A stretch of 64,000 nucleotides of DNA, taken from an uncultured Bacilli bacterium. Lineage in GTDB: Bacteria; Bacillota_I; Bacilli_A; RFN20; CAG-449. Where the stretch lies: assembly GCA_947632435.1 (NCBI GenBank), contig CANRPC010000004.1, positions 1-64,000 of the forward strand, read 5' to 3'. Shown here piece by piece: positions 37,255 through 43,805 of this stretch. The notes beneath the pieces were generated by a model. That model did not search any database. It was not told where the DNA came from and worked only from the letters and a program-made list of their open reading frames with translations. A program made the translations under genes and the position numbers. How positions within the stretch are numbered: the first letter of the stretch is position 1; each line of letters starts with the position of its first letter.

Positions 37255-37836
37255 TTATTTAATTAATATAACTTTTGGTAATCTAATGTACCATTTATCA
37301 TCAAGTCCTCTTGAAACACATGCTTCATCAAGATTCGTCCAACCATAATTGTTATCGGTATAATTATGTGGTTCACCCAAAAAATCATAAAAATCAGCAA
37401 TAGAAACAACACCATAACGTGCTACATATTCTTTTAATCTATCTAAAAGTGCCTCTGCATCAGAACGATTTACAAAACTATAATCATTAACTCTATATGC
37501 ACCAGGCGTATTTCTAATTTGTTGATTATATGATGAATATGAAGTATAATCTCTTTCTCTAAAACTTACTCGATCATATGATGATGATTCTTTCCTGCCA
37601 CCATATAACAAACAATCTATAGAAGACTTAAATGTTTCAGATATCATTTTTTTTATACTTGGTATAATAACATTTGTTGCAACATTGTTCTTTACTGTTT
37701 CGACATCAGATGCGAAAAAAGAATTAAATATTTTTAGTAAGAGATTATTTTTCTTTTTTACAGAACCTTTAAATTCAATAGGTTTAATAGGTTCTTTTTC
37801 TTTTTGTATACCTAATTTTCCTTTATTATTTTCCAT
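37255..37836 (-). CDS. Conserved phage accessory protein found with DUF6353 genes
   Basis: 193 residues. N-terminus basic with FASDVETVKNNVATNVIIPSIKK (amphipathic), then a Ser/Tyr/Arg-rich linker and a C-terminal domain with NRSDAEALLDRLKEYVARYGVVSIADFYDFLGEPHNYTDNNYGWTNLDEA. The last block recurs in many Firmicutes phages beside DUF6353 genes. Function unknown; probably cytoplasmic. Confidence 0.65.
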   Translation of the reverse strand: MENNKGKLGIQKEKEPIKPIEFKGSVKKKNNLLLKIFNSFFASDVETVKNNVATNVIIPSIKKMISETFKSSIDCLLYGGRKESSSYDRVSFRERDYTSYSSYNQQIRNTPGAYRVNDYSFVNRSDAEALLDRLKEYVARYGVVSIADFYDFLGEPHNYTDNNYGWTNLDEACVSRGLDDKWYIRLPKVILIK

Positions 37837-37852
37837 TTTTTATTTTCCTCAG

Positions 37853-37902
37853 AAATAAAAACAAAAGGAAAGAGTGATTGTATTTTCACCCTAACCTTTT
37901 GT
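37853..37902 (-). terminator. Terminator closing the 37.9-38.3 kb cassette
   Basis: ACAAAAGG / CCTTTTGT stem with a further six inner pairs, followed on the minus strand by TTTTTATTTC. Confidence 0.8.
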
Positions 37903-37922
37903 AATCAATAAATTCTTTCAAA

Positions 37923-38297
37923 CTAATTTGATTCAGTTGCACAGTTTTCAGGATCAACTACACCTAATTCATCTTCTGTATTTGTGTCTTTATTTTTTGA
38001 TTTTTTTGAAGTCCAAACAGCTTTGATTTTATGACCAAGTTTTATACAACCTTTTACTGTCAATTTACCTACGTATGTTACTCCAATTATGAATGCTGAT
38101 GCTATTGCAAATTTGCCAATATTATCTAACATACTATTTTTTGTTGCAACACTCGTTTGCATAATTTCAGTTTTGACAACTTCAGGTTGATGTTGTACAT
38201 TAGTCAAGTTATTCACCTTTTCTCCTTCTAAAATTCCACAATTTTCTGATGTGTTAATAGTTTCTTTAACTGCTAAATCTAAATTTTCATTATTCAT
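37923..38297 (-). CDS. Single-pass membrane protein in a promoter-terminator cassette
   Basis: 124 residues. Thr/Asn/Glu-rich N-terminal half, one transmembrane segment (IGKFAIASAFIIGVTYVGKL), then a basic stretch and acidic tail. Strong AAGGAGG. It has its own repeated promoter-like element upstream and a strong terminator downstream, so it forms a separate transcription unit. No homologue recognised. Confidence 0.6.
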   Translation of the reverse strand: MNNENLDLAVKETINTSENCGILEGEKVNNLTNVQHQPEVVKTEIMQTSVATKNSMLDNIGKFAIASAFIIGVTYVGKLTVKGCIKLGHKIKAVWTSKKSKNKDTNTEDELGVVDPENCATESN

Positions 38298-38333
38298 TTT
38301 ATTATCCTCCTTTTTTAGAATTTAGTGGTTTTC

Positions 38334-38359
38334 CCAATATATAAAGTGTTTTTTTTGCG
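38334..38359 (-). promoter_or_regulatory. Repeated phage promoter-like element, copy 2
   Basis: Minus strand CGCAAAAAAAACA, eight bases, ATTGG; 36 bases upstream of the start of the transmembrane protein gene. Confidence 0.6.
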
Positions 38360-38362
38360 AGC

Positions 38363-39112
38363 TTACATATTTTTTATATCGCCTAATTTTAAATTTATTT
38401 CGTAAGTTAAGCATGGCTTATCATTAGGTGCAATACATGAATCTAAATATCCATCTAGTAATGTCCCACCTACAATTTGCCAACCAACATCGCTTCCATT
38501 AAACGAATCTTGTAATCCTAATTCTTCTAAATATCTATTTAAAGAAATTATTCCATTATCGTTTAATGCATAAGAATTTAATTTGTTAATAGCTTTACAA
38601 ATATCATTCCATGTTGATTGGAAATAAGCACCAGTGATAGGCTCTTTAAACAAATGTTTGGAATCGTCTGATAAAATTATTTCTTTAGAACCAGACTTTT
38701 CTTCAATTTTCTTATTTGTGTTTTGTGTAATTTGTTTTTCTTTTTCATCATCTAAAACTTTTTTAGTTTGATTTCGATATTCATTAAATGCAGATTCTGT
38801 TAATGCACATGTTGTTGCAAGAGTAATGTTTCTTTTTGCATATATTCTATTACTTGCAATTATGCATACTGTTGAACCTAAAAAGCCTAAAACAGGTGGA
38901 ATATAATACTTCCAACAAAGTTTAACTTTTTCTTTTTTTGTCAGTTTTTTTTCAGTTGAATAACGTTCTATTTGTTTGACTGATTTAAGAGTGGCTTTAC
39001 TAAGTTCAATTGAAGTTAATACAAAACCTATTAAACCTGTTCCTGTCAAACATTCTGGTTCATGATCCAGTAACCAATTTTGAATATTATCGATAAAGAA
39101 TTTCTTCATCAT
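38363..39112 (-). CDS. DUF6353-like membrane protein, paralogue B
   Basis: 249 residues. Same layout as the other two paralogues: hydrophobic TGLIGFVLTSIEL and PPVLGFLGSTVCIIASNRIYAKRNITLATTCALTESAFNEYRNQTKK, then a soluble C-terminal domain with NRYLEELGLQDSF and DVGWQIVGG. It overlaps the upstream paralogue by 26 bases, suggesting tandem duplication within one operon. Confidence 0.7.
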   Translation of the reverse strand: MMKKFFIDNIQNWLLDHEPECLTGTGLIGFVLTSIELSKATLKSVKQIERYSTEKKLTKKEKVKLCWKYYIPPVLGFLGSTVCIIASNRIYAKRNITLATTCALTESAFNEYRNQTKKVLDDEKEKQITQNTNKKIEEKSGSKEIILSDDSKHLFKEPITGAYFQSTWNDICKAINKLNSYALNDNGIISLNRYLEELGLQDSFNGSDVGWQIVGGTLLDGYLDSCIAPNDKPCLTYEINLKLGDIKNM

Positions 39113-39989
39113 TTAAAAATCCTTTCTTTATAAAATCTTCTTTTTTTCCGTCAAAATATTCTTCTGAAGATATGTTTTTAGAAATATAATCGGTATATCT
39201 TTCTGGATTGTAGATTGGCTCTTCGTGAAATTCTATTATTGTGTAACCATTTCTCTTTTTAAGTGATTCATTTTTGATATCTGTTATTTTATTGGAATCT
39301 ATAAATGAAACATAAACCCAACTAGATCCATACATATCCATCAAGTAATCTAAATCCCAGCCAAATTTAAGGTCATCTATATCAAAATCATTACGATCTA
39401 ATAATTCTGCTTTAGCGTCTAATAAAAAATCTTTGATTGTTACCAAAAATGGTTGTGAACAACATAAACCATCTACAGTTCCACAGGATATTCTTTCGTT
39501 TAATTGATTTACCGCTAACAACACATCTTTTTCATACGCTTTAAAAAATCCAGCATGTAGTTCCCAATATAATTTTTTACCATCTTCTATTGGTGTATTT
39601 TTTAATTCATTTTTAGCATCATCTTCTGCGATTGATTTCAATATTTCATCATTTTTTGCTTTACCAATAACTGTTTTTACTTTATTTTCGTATTTTTTCC
39701 ATCCTGCAGATAACATACCTGCTGTTGCAATTAATGACATTTCATTCTTTTTGCTAATAATTGTTGAACTTACTGTTGCTGCAATGGTTAAACTAGCAGT
39801 TATCATGGTTCTCCAATATGCTTTACAAAAATTTTTAGTAATTTCAATTTTATTTTTGCCTTCGTTTGAAATATTTCTTTTACTTTTATTTTGACTATCT
39901 TTAGCCGAAATAAATGCTGTTGAAATAACTCCAACAGAACTAAAAATTGATAAAATAATTGGCAAATGTAATCGTAATTTTGTATTCAT
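39087..39989 (-). CDS. DUF6353-like membrane protein, paralogue C
   Basis: 300 residues from MNTKLRLHLPIILSIFS, the start set by AGGAGG. Two hydrophobic blocks (PIILSIFSSVGVISTAF; TMITASLTIAATVSSTII) and the family-like SLIATAGMLSAGWKKYENKVK, then a soluble domain (RNDFDIDDLKFGWDLDYLMDMYG). More diverged than paralogues A and B. Confidence 0.65.
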   Translation of the reverse strand: MNTKLRLHLPIILSIFSSVGVISTAFISAKDSQNKSKRNISNEGKNKIEITKNFCKAYWRTMITASLTIAATVSSTIISKKNEMSLIATAGMLSAGWKKYENKVKTVIGKAKNDEILKSIAEDDAKNELKNTPIEDGKKLYWELHAGFFKAYEKDVLLAVNQLNERISCGTVDGLCCSQPFLVTIKDFLLDAKAELLDRNDFDIDDLKFGWDLDYLMDMYGSSWVYVSFIDSNKITDIKNESLKKRNGYTIIEFHEEPIYNPERYTDYISKNISSEEYFDGKKEDFIKKGFLNDEEILYR

Positions 39990-40003
39990 TATTTTTTTTC
40001 CTC

Positions 40004-40345
40004 CTAACATTTTTTTAAATAATTTAATAATTTAGTATAAATTTTTATTTTCATATATATTGACATTTTTTCTTTTTGTAATTTGGCATTTTCTAAATCT
40101 GTATATAAAAAGATTATTTCCACTATACATTCATCAATCGGATCAATCGGATCATAAAAATATAAAGATGAATTTAAAATATTATAAATTTGATCAGATA
40201 TTTCTTTTGCTACTTGCCTCCCAACTAAATTCATCCGTTTAATAATTCCGTTGTTTAATTTTAAATTAGAAAAATAATCATGCATTACAAAATTTTGATC
40301 AATATAATTTAAGGCGAGTAAGAATTTTTTATAGTTATCATCCAT
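40004..40345 (-). CDS. Hypothetical accessory protein
   Basis: 113 residues, all-helical by eye (FLLALNYIDQNFVMHDYFSNL...), strong AAGGAG before the ATG. No motif recognised. It heads the operon of DUF6353 paralogues C and B. Confidence 0.55.
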   Translation of the reverse strand: MDDNYKKFLLALNYIDQNFVMHDYFSNLKLNNGIIKRMNLVGRQVAKEISDQIYNILNSSLYFYDPIDPIDECIVEIIFLYTDLENAKLQKEKMSIYMKIKIYTKLLNYLKKC

Positions 40346-40365
40346 TTATTTCTCCTTTCTATGAA

Positions 40366-40415
40366 AAAAATAAAAAAGAATCATTGAAAACTTTTTAATG
40401 TTTAGAATGACTCTT
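40366..40415 (-). terminator. Terminator closing the 40.4 kb cassette
   Basis: AAGAGTCATT pairs with AATGATTCTT (one G-U pair), followed on the minus strand by TTTTATTTTTTT. Confidence 0.75.
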
Positions 40416-40423
40416 AAATATAA

Positions 40424-40603
40424 TTATTCTTTTGCTTCTTTTAATTCTTTTATAGCTTCTTTTTTTAATTTACGTTTAGCATACCATTTAGAAAATTTAT
40501 CGCTTATAACAATACTGGTTATCGTTGAAATAGTAGATATCAATATTGCTTGCTCTATTTTTTTGCATGCTGGTAAACATGATTTAATAAAATTTTTGAA
40601 CAT
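40424..40603 (-). CDS. Small membrane protein in a promoter-terminator cassette
   Basis: 59 residues from MFKNFIKSCLPACKK; GGGAGGA fixes this start. One hydrophobic helix (AILISTISTITSIVIS) and a highly charged C-terminus (KRKLKKEAIKELKEAKE). Own promoter-like element and terminator. Function unknown. Confidence 0.6.
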   Translation of the reverse strand: MFKNFIKSCLPACKKIEQAILISTISTITSIVISDKFSKWYAKRKLKKEAIKELKEAKE

Positions 40604-40617
40604 AAAAATTAATCCTC

Positions 40618-40643
40618 CCATTTAAGAAAGTGTTATTTTTGCG
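40618..40643 (-). promoter_or_regulatory. Repeated phage promoter-like element, copy 3
   Basis: Minus strand CGCAAAAATAACA, eight bases, AATGG; the ribosome binding site GGGAGG begins inside the last bases, so transcription must start within or before the AATGG. Confidence 0.65.
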
Positions 40644-40713
40644 AACTTATTAAAAAGAAAGAATTAAAATGCAAGAGGGGTTGTTTTTCCCTCAAGTCAT
40701 TCAAATATAAATT

Positions 40714-41259
40714 TTATTTATTAAGTTTTATTGGCTTTAAAACTTCTCTCATTATTTCTTTTGCACTGTGATGTACAATACCGTTTTCATATCTTTCATA
40801 ATAAGTATCGTTAGTATAACACCATACGTATAATCCTACTGGTATTAAAGTAATAACTGCTTTAAATACTCCTCCTGTAATTTTGAATGCTTTATCCCAA
40901 AAATAATTTTTCTTATTATTGAGTGCTTTTTTTTCTTCAAGAGCAATCTTTTTTGATTCATTATTAATTCTTTGCATTTCTAATTCAATTCTTTTTTCTT
41001 CTAATTCCTTAGATTTAATATCCATTTCTTTAGCATGCTCAAATTTTAATTTTTCAAGTTTTACATCATGCTCGAATTTCTTCTTCTGTAAAATTAATTC
41101 TTGTTCATGAGATTCATTTGCATTAAGAAAATTTTGCATTTCTTTAATACTTGTAAGAATTTTTTTATCGTTCTCACTTCCTAACTCAGTTTCTGCATGA
41201 AGTATTGTTGCACCATCTTTAATTGTACTTAGTAATGTTTCTTTAGTATTTAATTCCAT
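40714..41259 (-). CDS. Coiled-coil membrane protein in a cassette
   Basis: 181 residues from MELNTKETLLSTIKDG (AAGGAGG upstream). A long heptad-rich coiled coil (about 45-120: LILQKKKFEHDVKLEKLKFEHAKE and on) precedes one transmembrane helix (VFKAVITLIPVGLYVWCY) and a short outer tail. Architecture resembles phage membrane-tethered coiled-coil accessory proteins; no family named. Its promoter-like element overlaps the stop of the upstream gene. Confidence 0.65.
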   Translation of the reverse strand: MELNTKETLLSTIKDGATILHAETELGSENDKKILTSIKEMQNFLNANESHEQELILQKKKFEHDVKLEKLKFEHAKEMDIKSKELEEKRIELEMQRINNESKKIALEEKKALNNKKNYFWDKAFKITGGVFKAVITLIPVGLYVWCYTNDTYYERYENGIVHHSAKEIMREVLKPIKLNK

Positions 41260-41294
41260 CTTATATCCTCCTTTAACTAAAAAATTTACATTTT

Positions 41295-41320
41295 CCATTT
41301 ATGTGATTGTTTTAATTGCG
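41295..41320 (-). promoter_or_regulatory. Repeated phage promoter-like element, copy 4
   Basis: Minus strand CGCAATTAAAACA, eight bases, AATGG; overlaps the stop codon of the upstream gene and lies 36 bases before the coiled-coil protein start. Confidence 0.6.
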
Positions 41321-41620
41321 TTTATTAATGAAATCTTTATCAACAATAATGTTGTTGACTTTAAATGAAACATCTTCACCATTATTGGCATGCATTATTT
41401 TGCTATTAGATCCATTTTTAAGTGATAAGTACAACGAAAACGGATCTCCATTAGGTGGCTTTATAATATTTAAATCACCTAATACTTTAATTTTTTGTTT
41501 TTTTTTAGATGTCAAATATCCAAGACCAAATGTAATTAAAGAGTAACCAATAAATTTTAAAATTGGTTTAGTTTCTTTTTTTAATTTTTTATTAATGATT
41601 TTTTTGTAAAAATTTTTCAT
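41312..41620 (-). CDS. Small membrane-associated accessory protein
   Basis: 102 residues from MKNFYKKIINKKLKK; AAGGAA precedes. A hydrophobic stretch (LKFIGYSLITFGLGYL) follows the basic N-terminus, then a beta-rich tail with LGDLNIIKPPNGDPFSLYLSL. One base separates it from the upstream gene, so the two are co-translated. Unknown. Confidence 0.55.
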   Translation of the reverse strand: MKNFYKKIINKKLKKETKPILKFIGYSLITFGLGYLTSKKKQKIKVLGDLNIIKPPNGDPFSLYLSLKNGSNSKIMHANNGEDVSFKVNNIIVDKDFINKRN

Positions 41621-41621
41621 T

Positions 41622-41867
41622 TTAATTTCCTTTATAAAAATATCCAGTTTGTTCATAAAATAATTTTGGTGAAATATAATAATTGATACGTCCTTTCTTT
41701 GTACCAATTTCTGAAACGTCGGTTATTTTTTTGCCTTTTCTTGTAGCAAAACCAATAGGTAACCAACCTGCGATAATCCCTGCTCTCACCCAACAAGGAT
41801 CTTTCCCATAAAATTTGGCAACTTTCTCCACTGGAATATTGCCAAAAAATTCATCATTGACAGACAT
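41622..41867 (-). CDS. Excisionase-like small DNA-binding protein
   Basis: 81 residues. EKVAKFYGKDPCWVRAGIIAGWLP, then ATRKGK and INYYISPKLFYEQTGYF: the pattern of a winged-helix protein common in Firmicutes phages (x-AKxLGxxxxxVRxGLxxGxLPxG, YYISPKxFxxxTG), related to excisionase/MerR-type domains. It could direct excision with the integrase or regulate the accessory genes. The only recognisable small regulator in the right arm. Confidence 0.65.
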   Translation of the reverse strand: MSVNDEFFGNIPVEKVAKFYGKDPCWVRAGIIAGWLPIGFATRKGKKITDVSEIGTKKGRINYYISPKLFYEQTGYFYKGN

Positions 41868-41915
41868 AATTTTTTCCTCCTTTACTGTATTTGATGATTT
41901 TAATCTAAATTGAAA

Positions 41916-42431
41916 TTAAATATCTTTTTCTTTCAATTCACTATTGTTTTGGTGTGAATCACCTTGAACATTTTGATGATTTTGCCACAAATCACCTTGA
42001 ACATTTTGATTATCTTGCCACAAATCACCTTCAACTTCATGATAGTTTTGGTACAAATCTAATTTAACTTCTTGATAACTTTGATCCAGATATCCATATA
42101 CTTTTTGAGATTGTTGAATTAAATTCTTATTGACTATTTGCTTACTTTGATATAAATCTTCACCAACCCTTTGAAAACTTTGGTGTAAATTGTGTTTAAC
42201 TATTTGACAATCTTGTACCAAATCTCCTTTTACTTTTTGTTCTCGCTGATATAAATTTTTTTTAACTTTCATCCTCGAAATATAAATGTCACCATCAAAA
42301 TTTGAAAAATCTAAGTCGTTTAATTCCAAATTTCCATTCTCATTAACAAAATGAGTTAACACAAATTTTTGAAAATCATCTTTAGTAATTTCAAATTTTT
42401 TTAATTCATTAAATAGTTCTTCTTTAGTCAT
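41916..42431 (-). CDS. Eleven-residue repeat protein (likely beta-solenoid)
   Basis: 171 residues. Residues ~1-50 are a small helical N-terminus (MTKEELFNELKKFEITKDDF). From ~52 to 160 about ten consecutive 11-residue repeats follow the consensus V-x-G-[DN]-L-x-Q-x-x-Q-x, e.g. VEGDLWQDNQN, VQGDLWQNHQN. Strict periodicity with a small residue/Leu core and Gln ladders suggests a stacked beta-solenoid. The repeats are also visible as a 33-bp period in DNA. Function unknown; a scaffold, ice-binding-like or DNA-mimic shape are possibilities only. Confidence 0.7.
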   Translation of the reverse strand: MTKEELFNELKKFEITKDDFQKFVLTHFVNENGNLELNDLDFSNFDGDIYISRMKVKKNLYQREQKVKGDLVQDCQIVKHNLHQSFQRVGEDLYQSKQIVNKNLIQQSQKVYGYLDQSYQEVKLDLYQNYHEVEGDLWQDNQNVQGDLWQNHQNVQGDSHQNNSELKEKDI

Positions 42432-42503
42432 TTTTTTCCTCCTTTTGTAAAATTATTAAAATATAAAAAAAAATTATCTTCAAAAAATTTTCTGCGCATT
42501 TTT

Positions 42504-42537
42504 AGACAAAAAAAATAGAGTTTTCAAAACCCTATTT
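42504..42537 (-). terminator. Terminator closing the 42.5 kb cassette
   Basis: Eleven-pair stem (AAATAGGGTTT / AAACTCTATTT, one G-U) followed by TTTTTTTT on the minus strand; the stem overlaps the stop codon of the preceding gene. Confidence 0.85.
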
Positions 42538-42723
42538 CTTATTTTTTGAAAATAAACTTTTTACATCTTCAATTATACTTTTACCGTATTTAATAGTTTT
42601 TTTGGTTTCTTTTCCTATACTCTTTGCCGAACTAGACAATAATTTGCTACCGAATCGAATACGGAACCCCCATGTTTTAAACTTAATTTTTGTTTTAAAT
42701 AATTCATAATATAATTTAAACAT
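42532..42723 (-). CDS. Small basic amphipathic protein in a cassette
   Basis: 63 residues from MFKLYYELFKTKIKF; AAGGAG upstream supports this over the ORF's first ATG. Strongly basic (SKLLSSSAKSIGKETKKTIKYGK, ending FSKNKK), with no full transmembrane helix. Own promoter-like element and terminator. Unknown. Confidence 0.6.
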   Translation of the reverse strand: MFKLYYELFKTKIKFKTWGFRIRFGSKLLSSSAKSIGKETKKTIKYGKSIIEDVKSLFSKNKK

Positions 42724-42739
42724 ATCTTCATTCTCCTTT

Positions 42740-42765
42740 TCATATAAGCACATGATTTTTTTGCG
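42740..42765 (-). promoter_or_regulatory. Repeated phage promoter-like element, copy 5
   Basis: Minus strand CGCAAAAAAATCA, eight bases, TATGA; same spacing as the other copies, with one change in each conserved block. Confidence 0.55.
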
Positions 42766-42800
42766 TGATAAAATATAGAGAGATTGTTTATCCCTCTATA
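42765..42800 (-). terminator. Weak terminator after the 42.8 kb gene
   Basis: TATAGAG / CTCTATA stem with a 13-base loop, followed on the minus strand by TTTTATC; it abuts promoter-like copy 5. Confidence 0.5.
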
Positions 42801-43075
42801 ACATGTCGATCATACCAGACGAAATAATTTGTGTTATTTCCAAAATATTTGTTCCAAGTTTTTTCAAAATCTTCAACACTCATAAAATCTTTTTTATTTT
42901 TCTTATTATTATAAAATAAAATTTCAACCTTTTTAGCTTGTCCAAAGGTAAATGCCCAATAGACATCTAACAAAGCTTCATTTAAAAAGTTTTGATGTAA
43001 TTTATAACAATCATTATTTTTAGTTTCTATAAGTATTGTGTATTTGTTTTTTTTTCTGAAAATATTTTTAAACAT
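42788..43075 (-). CDS. Small accessory protein in a cassette
   Basis: 95 residues, basic N-terminus (MFKNIFRKKNKYTIL) then a mixed alpha/beta domain with ALLDVYWAFTFGQAKKVEILFY and SVEDFEKTWNKYFG. No family recognised. Strong AAGGAGG; own promoter-like element and a short terminator overlapping its end. Confidence 0.6.
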   Translation of the reverse strand: MFKNIFRKKNKYTILIETKNNDCYKLHQNFLNEALLDVYWAFTFGQAKKVEILFYNNKKNKKDFMSVEDFEKTWNKYFGNNTNYFVWYDRHVIEG

Positions 43076-43095
43076 ATAATTTCCTCCTTATATTT

Positions 43096-43121
43096 TCATT
43101 AAAATAACTGTTATTTTTGCG
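43096..43121 (-). promoter_or_regulatory. Repeated phage promoter-like element, copy 6
   Basis: Minus strand CGCAAAAATAACA, eight bases, AATGA; 20 bases before the gene start. Confidence 0.6.
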
Positions 43122-43135
43122 TAATAAAAAAATAT

Positions 43136-43432
43136 TCACTTTTTTAACCAATTTTTAACCGTTATATCACATGGAAAATTTTCATATTCCAACATATCAG
43201 TATTTAATTTTCCTTTATTAAATCCTTCTATAATTGCTTTTGAATATCGTTTATATCGTAGGACATCATCGGGTAATTTCCCATGCCAAGATCCACAATC
43301 ATTACAGCGGAATCGTTTTACTTTTACTTTTTTAAAATTATTATTACCTAATTGTATTTTCCTCCAGTAATATCCGCGTGGTTGCATTTTACCACCGCAT
43401 TTTGGGCATTTTGTGTCATTTTTATTTATCAT
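43136..43432 (-). CDS. DUF6431-like zinc-ribbon protein
   Basis: 98 residues with two Cys pairs: CPKCGG near residue 9 and FRCNDCGSWHGKLPD near residue 42, followed by VLRYKRYSKAIIEGF. This order is typical of DUF6431, which resembles the zinc N-terminus of transposase-like proteins and is common as a free-standing small protein in Firmicutes mobile elements. No catalytic transposase domain is attached. Ends KNWLKK. Confidence 0.7.
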   Translation of the reverse strand: MINKNDTKCPKCGGKMQPRGYYWRKIQLGNNNFKKVKVKRFRCNDCGSWHGKLPDDVLRYKRYSKAIIEGFNKGKLNTDMLEYENFPCDITVKNWLKK

Positions 43433-43496
43433 ATAGAACTCCTTTACACAATGTCCAAATGATAAATTTTTAATGACAAAAAATAAGGAGTTTGAT

Positions 43497-43536
43497 AAAA
43501 TAAAAGTGAAGGTAAATTCGTAACATTTATCTTCAC
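43497..43536 (-). terminator. Terminator after the 43.6 kb small gene
   Basis: GTGAAGATAAAT pairs with ATTTACCTTCAC (11 of 12), 7-base loop, followed by TTTTATTTT on the minus strand. Confidence 0.85.
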
Positions 43537-43548
43537 CATTTTGAATAC

Positions 43549-43665
43549 TTAGTTGCTATTTATGATTTCGTAGTATTCCTCATATGATACATATTCATGA
43601 CCATATTGATCTACGAAACTATATCCAGTATCAACTAAGTTTTTTTCATTATCCGTTATTATCAC
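43549..43665 (-). CDS. Very small protein gene with no AUG start
   Basis: A 38-codon frame ending DTGYSFVDQYGHEYVSYEEY and YEIINSN is framed by promoter-like copy 7, a GGAGGTGAT ribosome binding site and a strong terminator, so a transcript is likely. The frame has no ATG; possible starts are the GTG overlapping the Shine-Dalgarno or an ATA codon at the ideal distance. The only nearby ATG gives MKKT then stop. Composition (acidic, Tyr-rich) looks coding. Confidence 0.45.
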   Translation of the reverse strand: MIITDNEKNLVDTGYSFVDQYGHEYVSYEEYYEIINSN

Positions 43666-43667
43666 CT

Positions 43668-43693
43668 CCAACAAAGTAAATGTAAAAATTGCG
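43668..43693 (-). promoter_or_regulatory. Repeated phage promoter-like element, copy 7
   Basis: Minus strand CGCAATTTTTACA, eight bases, GTTGG; the ribosome binding site GGAGG starts in its last two bases, placing the transcript start inside the element. Confidence 0.6.
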
Positions 43694-43760
43694 AAAAAAA
43701 ATAAATGCTTGGATGGTGATTTTTTTATTGATTTAATTACGGATATACGTGTACGATTAA

Positions 43761-43791
43761 GGTGTATGAATAATTGTATATGGTGTATGAA
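43761..43791 (+). repeat. Two GTGTATGAA direct repeats before the integrase
   Basis: GGTGTATGAA at 43761-43770 and again at 43782-43791, just before the integrase ribosome binding site. With inverted copies beyond the integrase gene they could be integrase arm sites or an autoregulatory operator. Confidence 0.45.
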
Positions 43792-43805
43792 CGAGGTATA
43801 TTAAT

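Noticed and set aside
40674-40692. GAGGG/CCCTC hairpin as a full terminator
   Set aside because: Only five pairs and no clear T-run on the minus strand; left out as a separate feature.
43634-43648. ATG giving peptide MKKT as the start of the small 43.6 kb gene
   Set aside because: It reads four codons to a stop and is out of frame with the plausible 38-codon product.
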